A DNA stretch of 64,000 nucleotides from Novosphingobium sp. Chol11 (GTDB taxonomy: Bacteria; Pseudomonadota; Alphaproteobacteria; Sphingomonadales; Sphingomonadaceae), in NCBI GenBank assembly GCA_945906105.1, contig CAMDQO010000003.1:1-64000 (forward strand), read 5' to 3'. The stretch's first letter is position 1. Every line of letters starts with the position of its first letter. A model generated the notes under the pieces. It did not search any database and was not told the origin of the DNA. It worked only from the letters and a program-made list of their open reading frames with translations. Below, in pieces: positions 16,550 through 25,528 of the stretch. A program made the position numbers and the translations under genes.

Positions 16550-17890
16550 TTACCAGATGATGCGCATCTGGGCGGCAAGGCGGCGATTGCGCAAGGCAAT
16601 GGCGCGCTCCTGCGGGTTTACGCGTTTTGTATCGGAAGGAAGATGCTGGTCGACGTCCACCAGCTTGACCTTCTTGATCGACGGCATCGGCTTTTCGCTT
16701 GCCTCGAACCACCGGCCCTGGACGGCACCGGAAGGATAGCCGGATGTGTCGAGCCAGTTATGGACGCCGGGATCGCGGGCGGAGATAACCGTGCGGAATG
16801 TGCCATCGCTATCGACTACGCCCTGCGTATCATTGAGGCTGGCCTGATTGTTGTACCAGTCGGTCGTCTCGTAAAGCTCGTTGGTCAGGATGATCGACCA
16901 GTAGCGATAGCTGGCGGGAACTTTCACCTCGGTGATCAGCGCTTCATCATCGGCCAATTCATAGGCGCCTTCGTAATAGAATTGCCCGGCAAGACCCGAC
17001 ATCTGCGAGACATCGAAGATCTTGAGCGCATTGAGATGCCCCTGCGCCCGCAACTCCTCAACATGGGTGGGAAAGGCGAGCGCACAGACGCCGACAATGC
17101 CGGGAATTTCACCAAAAGCATGGTGCAGCGTTTCGGCGGAAGGGCGGCCCTTGGACTCGTCCACATCCAGCCGTGCGATGCCAAAGTGCGGCTCACGTTC
17201 AACGCCCCAATCACAGCCAACGATACGGACCATGAACTTCTCGCACAGCGGATCAAGCGGCCGCCAATCACCCACATGGCCTGCTGGTCGCTCGGGCGAG
17301 ATCACCACTTCAAAGCGGCCTTCGCCGTCAAGCGTCAGCGTATCGAAATCAATCTGGCCAAGCAGTGGATGGTGCTTGCCGGTGCGCAGTGTATCCGGCC
17401 CCATCTGCGCCAGAATGACCATGCGCACCGTCCCGCGATCACCCTTGATCACATAAGAGCCACCCTTTTCGATCAGGCAGGCCTTGTAGATCGTATCGGC
17501 ATTAGGCTGGAAGATGTTCTGACTGATGTTGAGTTCGGGCACGAACAGCGGATAGCGCCGATCCCCGACCAGCGCATCATGGGTCGCCCGTGTCACTCCG
17601 GATAGCAGCAAGCGCATCGATTCCGCCATGATTTGACGGTTGCCTCGCAGCCGCTCAGGCACGCGGGCGCGCATGGCATCACCCAGCGGGCGCAGGGCGT
17701 CGATCAACTTTTCCCATTCCAGGCCCCATCCTGGGTTATCGCCTGCCATATCGTGCATTCCAATTCTGTTCACGCCGTTCTTGCCAATCTCCGCTCCGCG
17801 CAACCTGCCGCCCGACAGGTGGACGCCGAGCACCCCAGCCCATGTTGCAAGCCGCAAGAGGGAACGACGCGATATGAAATCCACAGACAT
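16550..17890 (-). CDS. DUF1214 (DUF1254-related) protein with Tat-like signal
   Basis: 446 residues from the ATG at 17890. The N-terminus has a twin-arginine-like signal (ISRRSLLRLATWAGVLGVHLSG), so it is probably exported to the periplasm. The C-terminal part shows the DUF1214 pattern: YWSIILTNELYETTDWYNN and DPGVHNWLDTSGYPSGAVQGRW. It is a paralog of the protein at 22321, which has no signal. Function of this family is unknown. It shares a transcript with the P450 gene downstream. Its start codon lies inside the 5' end of the oppositely oriented hydrolase gene (17-bp overlap). Confidence 0.75.
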   Translation of the reverse strand: MSVDFISRRSLLRLATWAGVLGVHLSGGRLRGAEIGKNGVNRIGMHDMAGDNPGWGLEWEKLIDALRPLGDAMRARVPERLRGNRQIMAESMRLLLSGVTRATHDALVGDRRYPLFVPELNISQNIFQPNADTIYKACLIEKGGSYVIKGDRGTVRMVILAQMGPDTLRTGKHHPLLGQIDFDTLTLDGEGRFEVVISPERPAGHVGDWRPLDPLCEKFMVRIVGCDWGVEREPHFGIARLDVDESKGRPSAETLHHAFGEIPGIVGVCALAFPTHVEELRAQGHLNALKIFDVSQMSGLAGQFYYEGAYELADDEALITEVKVPASYRYWSIILTNELYETTDWYNNQASLNDTQGVVDSDGTFRTVISARDPGVHNWLDTSGYPSGAVQGRWFEASEKPMPSIKKVKLVDVDQHLPSDTKRVNPQERAIALRNRRLAAQMRIIW

Positions 17891-18761
17891 GATGCTCGAC
17901 GTCACCTCGGCTACGGGCCTCACCGGACAGACCTTCATCGCTGCCACCCTGCACCTGCCAGACGACATGAACAACCGGCCTTCCCATCTGATCTTCGCCG
18001 TGCATGGCGGTGGTTACAGCCGTATGTACTGGCATCCGCCATTCGCCGATGACAGCTACAGCTTTGCCAAATGGTTCACCGATCAGGGCAAGGCGGTGCT
18101 GGCGATCGACATGCTGGGCATGGGCGAAAGCACTCGCCCCGAACCGGAGAGCAGCCTTTCCGGAGCCATTATAGCTGCTGCCCATGCCGAAGCATTGCGA
18201 CAGGTTATCGCGCAATGGGGCGCAGCTGTCGATGTCACCGGCCTTGGCCATTCGATGGGCGGCATGATGATTATCGCGCAGGCCGGTTTGCAGGCCGCAA
18301 CTCACCCGGCAATGAACCGTGTCGCGGTGCTAGGCTGGGCCAACGAGCCGATGGTGCTGGGCGATACTGATGTTGCCAGCCTGCAGGCAGGCTTGATCCC
18401 CAGCGGCTATATCGCCACCCCGCGCGCGCCAATGCGCAAGCTGTTCTACGGGGATGACGTGCCCCTAGAACTGATTGAGGCAGATGAGGCCCATGCCTCG
18501 ACCACGCCAGTCACCATGGGCCGCGATGCCCTGACACCGGGCATTGTTCACCAAGCTGCCGCCAGTATCTCCGTGCCGGTGCTGGTGGTGCAAAGCGTGA
18601 TCGACACCAGCCCTACGCCGGAAAAGGAGCCGGGCTATTTCAGCGCTTCACCGGCGGTGGAACTGCAAATCCTAGAAGGTGCTGCCCACTGCCAGAACTT
18701 CGCCGGTACGCGGGAGAGGCATTGGGCGCAGCTCAATAACTGGATCGACCGGAATTTATGA
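17874..18761 (+). CDS. Alpha/beta hydrolase
   Basis: 295 residues starting at 17874. FAVHGGGYSRMYW gives the oxyanion loop and GLGHSMGG the nucleophile elbow with Ser127. ILEGAAHCQNFAGTRE near the end supplies the likely catalytic His. The segment MMLDVTSATGLTGQTFIAATLHLP resembles lipase-like hydrolases acting on small esters. The start overlaps the divergent DUF1214 start. GAGGG lies 12 bases upstream, and an ATG at 17889 is an alternative. The stop overlaps the convergent MFS gene by six bases. Confidence 0.8.
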   Translation: MKSTDMMLDVTSATGLTGQTFIAATLHLPDDMNNRPSHLIFAVHGGGYSRMYWHPPFADDSYSFAKWFTDQGKAVLAIDMLGMGESTRPEPESSLSGAIIAAAHAEALRQVIAQWGAAVDVTGLGHSMGGMMIIAQAGLQAATHPAMNRVAVLGWANEPMVLGDTDVASLQAGLIPSGYIATPRAPMRKLFYGDDVPLELIEADEAHASTTPVTMGRDALTPGIVHQAAASISVPVLVVQSVIDTSPTPEKEPGYFSASPAVELQILEGAAHCQNFAGTRERHWAQLNNWIDRNL

Positions 18762-20087
18762 TGATTGCGGCCCCTCGATGGCGGAAATCTCACCCGCAAT
18801 AGACCGCGCGGCGATCCAGAAGCTGGCAATGGCCAGGAGCAAGAAAAGGCCAAGCAGCAACATCGCCTGTTGCAGTCCGGTGCCTGACGCAGCGCTGCAC
18901 AGTGTGCTGGGCACCTGCCCCTTCGCGGTCAGGCACAGCTCCGCATAACCGGTCCCAAAGGCGCGCCGGGCCAGCCAGTCGCTCATCCAGCCAAGGAACG
19001 CCGAACCTAGTCCGAGGCCAAACACCGTTTGTCCGAAGGCGTGAATTGCCGCCGCTGTTGCGCGCATTCTCGGCTCGACCAGCCGCTGCGTCACGGTCAT
19101 GATCGTTGGCAGGAAAGCGTAGAGACAGAACGTGGCGGCAAACAGCAGGCCTGCCAGCATCCGCCAGTCGTCCTGATAGATCGCCGCCAGATAGAGCGGT
19201 AAGGCCAGCGCCGAACTTGCAATCGGCAGCAGGCCATAGCGCCGATGGTCACACGCGGCGTAACGATCCGCCAACATCCCGCCAACCACTCCGCCCAGAG
19301 CGGTCGCCATGCTGAAGGTCAGTGCGAAGGTCAGCGCGGCTGATTTGAGATCAAAGCCGAAGCGGCGAATCAGCAGCGGGATCAGGAACAGGTTCAGCCC
19401 GAAACCTACCAGTGCCACCATGCCGCTACCGACGGTAAAGCTGACAAACGAAGGCGATCCGCCAACCCGGCGCAACACTGCGCGCAGTGGCGGTGCGGCA
19501 TCAGCCGCGTTGCGCCGCACTGGTTCCTTGATCGTCAGCCACAGCAATGCCGCCAGCAGCAGTCCCGGTCCGCCCATAACCAGAAAGGCCATCCGCCAAC
19601 CATAGTTCTGAGCGATCCAGCCCCCGGCCAATGCACCCACCGCGCCGCCGACCGAAACACCAACAGCAATCAGCGAAAACACGGTGGCCCGCTTGTCGGC
19701 ATCGAAGCGATCGGCGATCATCGAAACCACCGGCGGCGTATAGCCAGCCTCGCCGATACCCACTCCCATCCGCGCCAACAGAAGAGTTCCATAGCTGGTG
19801 GCGGCCCCCGAAAGCATGGTCATCGCCGACCACACCGCTGTCGCCACCGCGACAATTCCCACCCGATTCACCCGCTCTGCCAGCCGGGCGATGGGAATGC
19901 CGATGCTGCCATAGAACAGCGCAAACGCAACGCCGCCCATCACGCCCAGTTGCAGGTCACTCAAACCAAATTCACGGCGGATCGGCTCACCGACCACCGA
20001 GATGATCATCCGGTCAATGAAATTGACCATGTAGATCGCGCCGAGCAGCAGAATGAACCACCAGTCCCGGCCGGAAAAACGCTTCAT
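18756..20087 (-). CDS. MFS transporter, spinster type
   Basis: 443 residues with about twelve hydrophobic segments. The first loop has YMVNFIDRMIISVVGEPIRREFGLSDLQLG, and the signature after helix 2 is PIARLAERVNR. ARMGVGIGEAGYTPPV lies in helix 4 to 5, as in the spinster-like MFS branch common in sphingomonad catabolic clusters. It is likely an inner-membrane carrier for the cluster's substrate or a product. Its start overlaps the stop of the upstream membrane protein gene by four bases. It is convergent with the hydrolase gene. Confidence 0.9.
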   Translation of the reverse strand: MKRFSGRDWWFILLLGAIYMVNFIDRMIISVVGEPIRREFGLSDLQLGVMGGVAFALFYGSIGIPIARLAERVNRVGIVAVATAVWSAMTMLSGAATSYGTLLLARMGVGIGEAGYTPPVVSMIADRFDADKRATVFSLIAVGVSVGGAVGALAGGWIAQNYGWRMAFLVMGGPGLLLAALLWLTIKEPVRRNAADAAPPLRAVLRRVGGSPSFVSFTVGSGMVALVGFGLNLFLIPLLIRRFGFDLKSAALTFALTFSMATALGGVVGGMLADRYAACDHRRYGLLPIASSALALPLYLAAIYQDDWRMLAGLLFAATFCLYAFLPTIMTVTQRLVEPRMRATAAAIHAFGQTVFGLGLGSAFLGWMSDWLARRAFGTGYAELCLTAKGQVPSTLCSAASGTGLQQAMLLLGLFLLLAIASFWIAARSIAGEISAIEGPQSS

Positions 20088-20854
20088 TCAGTTGCCCCGC
20101 CTCGCCCTTGAGACATGAGTGCTATCACATGAATGGCCACCATGCACATCGCCATGGTGGCTGCACCGCCAGCCCAGACCAGCAGCGTCGACCAGCCAGA
20201 ATTGAGCGCCAGCGATACCGGCGCAGTCGTTGAACCAAGCGTTGCGGCATAGGTGAAGCTTGGCAGCAGCAACAGCCACAGCCGCCTTACCCCCTGCAAG
20301 TACGGCACAAACACAGCCAGCGCAGCGCCCAGTACAAAGCCGCCCGTCGCGTCACAGAACGAGAACCACAAAGGCGAGCCAAACAGATGGAACGGCTGGT
20401 TGCCGTAAAAGGCGCTGAGGTCGAGCCATTCGCAGATCGAGACGGCCAGCCAATCGACCAATACCGTCGCGGCGAACAGCTGCCAGATGCGCGCTGCCGA
20501 TGCCCCGCTTTCGATCACCCGCCAGACCAGATAGGCCGAGCTTCCGAAGAACCACGCATAGCCCAGCGGGACAAACCACGGGATCGTCCGCTCATAGGCC
20601 CGGAAGAAAGCCAGATTGTTCGCGTCCGGATACCAGTAAAGCAGCGTGTTGTCGTAGATCGGTTCAATCATCACCGCCGAAAGCGCGGTTCCGGCAAAGA
20701 CCAGCGGCATGATCCAGCCACGGCGCTTGCGCTCACCACCTAAGGCCCACCACAACAGGATCGCCGCCAGAATGATACAGGTTCCGGCAAGGAAAATCGT
20801 TCCCGCCGGCTCGGGTGCGGGCATCACCGGCATCGGTGGTATCGTTACGGACAT
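20084..20854 (-). CDS. Integral membrane protein of unknown function (AveC-like layout)
   Basis: 256 residues with about seven predicted membrane helices. The first helix follows a Pro-rich start (TIPPMPVMPAPEP). After helix 2 comes MIEPIYDNTLLYWYPDANN. Later there is WLAVSICEWLDLSAFYGNQPFHLFGSPLWFSFCDATGGF. The topology resembles the protein at 29759 and the spirocyclase AveC-like family found in mycobacteria and sphingomonads; this is a weak resemblance, not a firm assignment. It is coupled to the MFS gene by a 4-base overlap, and divergent from the SDR gene at 20977 across 122 bp. Confidence 0.55.
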   Translation of the reverse strand: MSVTIPPMPVMPAPEPAGTIFLAGTCIILAAILLWWALGGERKRRGWIMPLVFAGTALSAVMIEPIYDNTLLYWYPDANNLAFFRAYERTIPWFVPLGYAWFFGSSAYLVWRVIESGASAARIWQLFAATVLVDWLAVSICEWLDLSAFYGNQPFHLFGSPLWFSFCDATGGFVLGAALAVFVPYLQGVRRLWLLLLPSFTYAATLGSTTAPVSLALNSGWSTLLVWAGGAATMAMCMVAIHVIALMSQGRGGATE

Positions 20855-20976
20855 ACTGGCAGCTCCCCTTTGAACCTGTCACTTCTAGGGCTGGCGCAAA
20901 AACCCTGCCCTGCCCTTTGGCAGGTCACGCCGCTCAGAGGTTATGGCGCTCAGGCAGCAGAGAAGAGGATCATGGC

Positions 20977-21792
20977 ATGACTGGCAGGCTTCACGGAAAA
21001 ATCGCATTGGTAACAGGCGCAGGCGGAGGCATTGGCGCGGCGTCCGCCCGTCGCCTCGCTGCTGATGGCGCAACAGTAGTGCTCGCCGATATTGATGTGG
21101 CAGCTGCAAAAGCGGCTTCCGCAAACATTCCCGGTTCCGTCTCCATGCCGGTGGATCTGACCGACGAGGCTTCGGTCAAGGCGCTGGCTGACGCGATCAT
21201 CGCGCAGTTCGGCCGGATCGACATTCTGCACAACAACGCCGCGATCCAGAACGATGCCCAGCGCCAGAAAGACCTCGATGTGGTCAACCTTGATGTCGCG
21301 GCCTGGGACATGGCGATGGCCGTCAATGTTCGTGGTGCGATGCTGATGAGCAAGCATGTTATCCCGCACATGATCGCGGCTGGCGGAGGTTCGATCATCC
21401 ACAGTGCTTCGGGGTTTGGCGTGCAAGGCGAAGCGACGCTGACCGCCTATGGCACGTCCAAGGCGGCGCTGATCCATCTCAACCGCATGATCGCCACCCA
21501 GTATGGCAAGCAGAACGTGCGCTCAAACTGCATGGTCATCGGCTTTGTGCTGACGCAGCTGGCGGTGGAATCGACGCCCGACGTGATCAAGGACATCCTG
21601 CTGTCACACCACCTGACGCCGCAGCTTGGCCAGCCCGAAGATATCGCCAACCTTGTCGCCTTCCTCGCCAGCGATGAAAGCAGCTTCATCACCGGCGCGG
21701 CGATCCCGATCGACGGCGGCGTCACGGCGCATCAACCCAGCTATGCCGATTTCCAGAAGCTGTTCGCCCAGATGGGTAGCGCCAAGCTTTAG
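20977..21792 (+). CDS. Short-chain dehydrogenase/reductase (SDR)
   Basis: 271 residues. The cofactor motif is TGAGGGIG near residues 12-19 with VLADID after strand 2, which favours NAD(H). NNAA is the structural motif. The catalytic set is Ser in HSASGFG and Tyr/Lys in YGTSK, all intact. PIDGG closes the fold as in classical SDRs. It oxidises or reduces a hydroxyl/keto group of a pathway intermediate. The start at 20977 has AGAGGA seven bases upstream. It is a one-gene plus-strand unit whose stop overlaps the convergent VOC gene by four bases. Confidence 0.88.
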   Translation: MTGRLHGKIALVTGAGGGIGAASARRLAADGATVVLADIDVAAAKAASANIPGSVSMPVDLTDEASVKALADAIIAQFGRIDILHNNAAIQNDAQRQKDLDVVNLDVAAWDMAMAVNVRGAMLMSKHVIPHMIAAGGGSIIHSASGFGVQGEATLTAYGTSKAALIHLNRMIATQYGKQNVRSNCMVIGFVLTQLAVESTPDVIKDILLSHHLTPQLGQPEDIANLVAFLASDESSFITGAAIPIDGGVTAHQPSYADFQKLFAQMGSAKL

Positions 21793-22331
21793 GAGGCGTA
21801 TTCTGCCAGTCGCGACATCGGGCGCACGGGATCGGTCACTCCGTCCCATGTCGCATGGGCCATTGCCATCAGATTCAGCGAGCCGAGCATCGCGTCCGAA
21901 AGCTCCATCAGCTCGACATAGGCTCCGCTCGCGGCGCAGGTATCGAACAAACAAAAGCGTTCGCCCGATGGCATGCACCCGGCAAAGGCCACTTGATGCC
22001 CGGCACCAGACAGCCGCGCGTAACCAGCGTCAAAATCGCAGCGCGGCATGACATGGTGCAGCCCCTCGCCGCGTGCCTCCAGAAAATCGCGAAACGGTGA
22101 AGCGCCGTCGTTGGTCTGCTCGAGCAGTTCGATCAGCACCCCGCCGGAAAAGCCGAAGCCCACCCGCATCGAAACCTCGGTCGGCTGCCCGTAATAAAGC
22201 TGGCCGGGCAACACCGGCACATCGAACACAAAGAACGGCCCCGCCCCCAGATCGCGAGTCCAGTGCAGCAACGCCGCATCCAGATCGCGGGTGACGTGGC
22301 ACAGTTCGATGATTGATCCTTCAACCTGCAT
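21789..22331 (-). CDS. VOC-superfamily protein (glyoxalase-like)
   Basis: 180 residues from the ATG at 22331, the start of the first beta-strand of the fold (IIELCHVTRDLDAALLHW). Residues include a His in HVTRDL, Glu in LIELLEQ, His in GLHHVMPRCDFD and Glu in YVELMELS, the four positions that bind metal in methylmalonyl-CoA epimerase-like VOC proteins. It would act as an epimerase, isomerase or lyase on a small ligand. It is the last gene of the minus-strand operon and overlaps the DUF1214 gene by 11 bp. Confidence 0.75.
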   Translation of the reverse strand: MQVEGSIIELCHVTRDLDAALLHWTRDLGAGPFFVFDVPVLPGQLYYGQPTEVSMRVGFGFSGGVLIELLEQTNDGASPFRDFLEARGEGLHHVMPRCDFDAGYARLSGAGHQVAFAGCMPSGERFCLFDTCAASGAYVELMELSDAMLGSLNLMAMAHATWDGVTDPVRPMSRLAEYAS

Positions 22332-23574
22332 CGGTCCAACCTTTCGCACTGGTTCGCTGGGCAAAGGCCTTTGTCCGCGCGGCTATCTGTTGACGTCTTT
22401 CGTCCAGACCGACGCGGGGAACGTCAGCGGGGATGGCATCAAGCTTAACCAACCGCACTTCGCGGATCATGCGGTCGTGCGGCGGACTTGAGGGCACGCC
22501 CTGCCAGCGTGTCAGCATCCAGCCTTTATGCAGCCCGCAGGTATCGATCCAGTTGGCCACACCGGGATCAACCAGAGCTATCGCATATGTCACCGTGCCA
22601 TCGGCATTCGGCGTGACCTGAGCCTTGTTGAGACTGGCCGTGCGGTGCATCGGGTCGGGCGCGATGGTCCAGGGATTTGTGATCTGGAAGCCGGTGTAAT
22701 AACTGCCCACCGGATCGAGCGTGACCAGCACAGCCTCATCATCGGCAATGGCAAAGCGCCCTCCGGCGAGATAGCCCCAGTTGCCGTCGCGCCCGTTCGG
22801 CCCGACAAGTTGATTGGGCGCGGGGAAACCCAGAAAATCATCCTTGAACCCGCGCCAGAAGCGGACCCACGCGGGCATATCGGCTACCACGGCAGCAGCA
22901 ATCTCGTCTTCAGAACGCGGCTGGCTATCAACGGGAGGATCGAGCCGGCGCACCGAGACTTCGGCAGGCTGCTGGTTCCAGTCGGCCTGACTGTCGCGCG
23001 TGTAAATCTGGATGCGGCCCGGCTCGCTTTTCAGGTGCAGCGGACCGCCTGCATCCGGTCCCACCGTCACCGTCACCCGCCCATCGGCATCGCAATGCGG
23101 CAAAAGCTGCTGCAAGGTCAGCGCGCCGATGTTGCGCCCCAGTCCTGCATGGTGCGCTGGCTCCATCTCGATAACCACGCTGAACTGTGGCGGGTTAGCA
23201 GAAAAGCGGATGTCGATGGCATAGTGTCCTGCACCATCGATGGGGATTTCGCGATTGAAGTTGTCAGGATTGTCCACCGCCACAGCCGCCCCGCCATAGC
23301 TATGACCAAACCAGTGGCGCGGCGGGTTGGAGACGTTCCACACCACGCTCGGCGCGGCAGTATCGCCATTGGCCTCGCGCATCGCCAGCGCCAGCACCCA
23401 TTGATCGAGCGCAGGATCGAGGCTGAGCGCGCCATCTTGCAAAGCCGCCGCCGGATCGCTGCGCATGCCCTGCCGCGCAGCCTCGCGTGCCGCACGCACA
23501 TCCGCGCGCTCGATCAGCCGCAGCGCCAGCTTTTCCGCCGCTTCCTGATCGGCTGTGTAAAGCGGGTTGCTCAC
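22321..23574 (-). CDS. DUF1214 protein, cytoplasmic paralog
   Basis: 417 residues from a GTG at 23574 that overlaps the SDR stop as GTGA. The C-terminal half has VTYAIALVDPGVANWIDTCGLHKGWMLTRW, equivalent to DPGVHNWLDTSGYPSG in the paralog at 16550. The middle part, NREIPIDGAGHYAIDIRF and VVIEMEP, also matches the family. No signal peptide is seen. Function unknown; these proteins recur in mycobacterial and sphingomonad lipid/steroid-like clusters. It sits between an SDR and a VOC gene in a coupled operon. Confidence 0.7.
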   Translation of the reverse strand: MSNPLYTADQEAAEKLALRLIERADVRAAREAARQGMRSDPAAALQDGALSLDPALDQWVLALAMREANGDTAAPSVVWNVSNPPRHWFGHSYGGAAVAVDNPDNFNREIPIDGAGHYAIDIRFSANPPQFSVVIEMEPAHHAGLGRNIGALTLQQLLPHCDADGRVTVTVGPDAGGPLHLKSEPGRIQIYTRDSQADWNQQPAEVSVRRLDPPVDSQPRSEDEIAAAVVADMPAWVRFWRGFKDDFLGFPAPNQLVGPNGRDGNWGYLAGGRFAIADDEAVLVTLDPVGSYYTGFQITNPWTIAPDPMHRTASLNKAQVTPNADGTVTYAIALVDPGVANWIDTCGLHKGWMLTRWQGVPSSPPHDRMIREVRLVKLDAIPADVPRVGLDERRQQIAARTKAFAQRTSAKGWTDAG

Positions 23575-24347
23575 GAAATCGTGCCCACCCGGCCACCTTC
23601 GGTAAAGACTGTGCTGCCGGTTGTGTAACTGGAGGCATCGCTGGCCAGCAGGATCGCCGCGCCCACCGCCTCATCCGCCGCACCGAACCGCTTGATCGCG
23701 TTGCGCTCGGCCAAGCCCAGCCCCTTGTGGATTTCCGCTTCCTGACCATCGGGACTCATCGAGCCGACACACAAACAGTTGATCCGCGTGTGCGGTGCCT
23801 GGCTTTTGGCGAGTTCACGAACGAGAAACAGCAACGCGGCCTTGCTCACCCCATAGGCGACCGCAGGCGGGATCGGCGTGAAACCGCCACAACTCTGGAC
23901 CGAAATGATCGAACCCTTGCCGTGCGCCTTCATGTCGGCCTCGGTCAGTTCAGTCAGCCGCCAGGTCGCCATAACATTGACATCCATTGCGGTCTTCCAC
24001 ACTTCATCGCTGTTGGCCCACAGCCCGCCATCATGCGCATAGACCACACCGGCGGCGGCATTGTTGAACACGATGTGGATCGGCCCGAAGGCTTCGCGTG
24101 CTTTGATCACCAGATTTTCCAGATCGGCCTTTTCACCTGCATCGGCTGCCACAGCGAGCGCCCGACCGCCGGACTTGGCATTGATCTCGGCGGCAATGCA
24201 GTCCAGCCGCTCCTTCGAACGAGCGGAAATCACCACGTTCGCCCCCAGTTCGGCATAGGCCTTGGCAACATGCTCGCCCACGCCAGGGCCGACTCCGGTA
24301 AGGACCGCAGTGCGGCCATCAAGGCGGAAACGATCGAGCACACTCAT
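23571..24347 (-). CDS. Short-chain dehydrogenase/reductase (SDR)
   Basis: 258 residues. Cofactor motif TGVGPGVG near residues 17-24, then NVVISARSKER, which allows NADP binding. NNAA is followed by the catalytic Ser in SVQSCGG and YGVSK, all intact. The segment LCVGSMSPDGQEAEIHKGLG replaces the usual PG loop. It is translationally coupled on both sides: ATGA with the sulfotransferase stop upstream and GTGA with the DUF1214 gene downstream. It is one of five SDRs in this operon, so successive oxidation steps on a multi-hydroxylated intermediate are likely. Confidence 0.88.
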   Translation of the reverse strand: MSVLDRFRLDGRTAVLTGVGPGVGEHVAKAYAELGANVVISARSKERLDCIAAEINAKSGGRALAVAADAGEKADLENLVIKAREAFGPIHIVFNNAAAGVVYAHDGGLWANSDEVWKTAMDVNVMATWRLTELTEADMKAHGKGSIISVQSCGGFTPIPPAVAYGVSKAALLFLVRELAKSQAPHTRINCLCVGSMSPDGQEAEIHKGLGLAERNAIKRFGAADEAVGAAILLASDASSYTTGSTVFTEGGRVGTIS

Positions 24348-25528
24348 GCAGATTGTCCTGTTTCAGGTCGGCCCAGAAGATCGCCGAAGCGGTCGTAATA
24401 GTCAGCCATGCGGGTCCGCACTTCGGCATTGTCGATACCGTATTCTTCGGGCGAATGCTTGTGCTTGCCCATGCGCTTGGCGGCAGGGTTATCGGTTAGG
24501 AAGCGGCTGATTTTTAACTTGTGCTCATCGGAGAAAGTCAGGCCGAACTTGTCGTAAATCCGCTGCACTGCGCCCATCGGATCGGCGACAACATCCTTGT
24601 GCGCCAGATCGATGATGCGTCCCTCAATCGCGGGATCATTGCGCGCGGCCATCCCCCGGTTCATTGCCGCAATCCATGTTTCCACTACTTCGCGGCCAAT
24701 CGCCGCCTTGTCCTTGTCGCCACCAAACGCCGCCAGAAACCCGGCAATGAAACTGGAGAGCGAGGAGAACGTCAGCGCCGGATCGCGATGAGTCCACACC
24801 AGCATGGCACCCGGATAGGCTTTCAGCAGCGCGGGCAGATCAAACAGATGCTGCGGCGATTTCAGCGTCCAGCGGCCCCTCGGCCCCTTCCACTGGAAGT
24901 TCTGCAGAAGCCGCTTGTGCGAGACATATTGCCCCACCACCTCGCTCTCGCGCAGCCATTCGGCAAAGTCAGGCACGCCGAGTTCAGCGGCAAAGTTGGT
25001 GCTGCCGAAGTGATACTGCATCCCATGGTTGCACTCTCCCGGCTGGGTGCAATCGAAGCGTTGGATATCAAGCAGTTGCGGAGCGTGTTTCAACCAGTTG
25101 TCGTACATAGCTGTGACCTGAGCAATGCGCGGATCACTATCAAAAGTGATAATTTCTGGCGGCGGCCAGGGCACGTACCATTCCCACTCGCGCGGCGCGC
25201 GCGCCAAAGGATCAAGGCACAGCAGATCATAGCTGATGGTTGTGCCGGTGCGCGGCAGACCAATCACGATCAGCGGATCACCCACGTCCTGCGCGGCGAT
25301 TTCGGGATGCTGCTTGTCATCCTCGACAAAGTGCAAGCGTGTAGCAAGTTGGCCGACGATGTTGTGCGAGGCCATGTGCCGAAGCTGGTCATTTGGCTGC
25401 ATCGCCTCAACCGCCGCGACAAGTCGGCCGAATCCCTCGCGCCATCCGGTGTCCTGGCCGAAATCGGATAGGCCAGTTGCTTCGCGCGCTGCTTGTTCCA
25501 GACCGGAAACAGTCAGCGGCGCGATCAT
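24344..25528 (-). CDS. Sulfotransferase-family protein (Sulfotransfer_3 type)
   Basis: 394 residues. GLPRTGTT at 90-97 is the 5'-phosphosulfate loop that binds PAPS; WTHRDPALTFSS gives the 3'-phosphate-binding Arg and Ser region. The N-terminal part (TGLSDFG) is shared with the second sulfotransferase at 31491. Known members move a sulfuryl group from PAPS to hydroxyls. In a catabolic operon a sulfated alcohol could serve as leaving group or solubiliser; this is inference. The start overlaps the upstream SDR stop by four bases. Confidence 0.82.
   Translation of the reverse strand: MIAPLTVSGLEQAAREATGLSDFGQDTGWREGFGRLVAAVEAMQPNDQLRHMASHNIVGQLATRLHFVEDDKQHPEIAAQDVGDPLIVIGLPRTGTTISYDLLCLDPLARAPREWEWYVPWPPPEIITFDSDPRIAQVTAMYDNWLKHAPQLLDIQRFDCTQPGECNHGMQYHFGSTNFAAELGVPDFAEWLRESEVVGQYVSHKRLLQNFQWKGPRGRWTLKSPQHLFDLPALLKAYPGAMLVWTHRDPALTFSSLSSFIAGFLAAFGGDKDKAAIGREVVETWIAAMNRGMAARNDPAIEGRIIDLAHKDVVADPMGAVQRIYDKFGLTFSDEHKLKISRFLTDNPAAKRMGKHKHSPEEYGIDNAEVRTRMADYYDRFGDLLGRPETGQSA

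Noticed and set aside
16490..17605. 371-residue plus-strand frame
   Set aside because: Antisense to the DUF1214 gene, which matches a known family and has a paralog; the plus frame is a codon-bias shadow.
22528..23628. 366-residue plus-strand frame
   Set aside because: Antisense to the second DUF1214 gene; no recognisable motif.
23487..24398. 303-residue plus-strand frame
   Set aside because: Antisense to the SDR at 23571-24347, whose cofactor and catalytic motifs are intact.
24521..25471. 316-residue plus-strand frame
   Set aside because: Antisense to the sulfotransferase; the PAPS loop supports the minus-strand gene.
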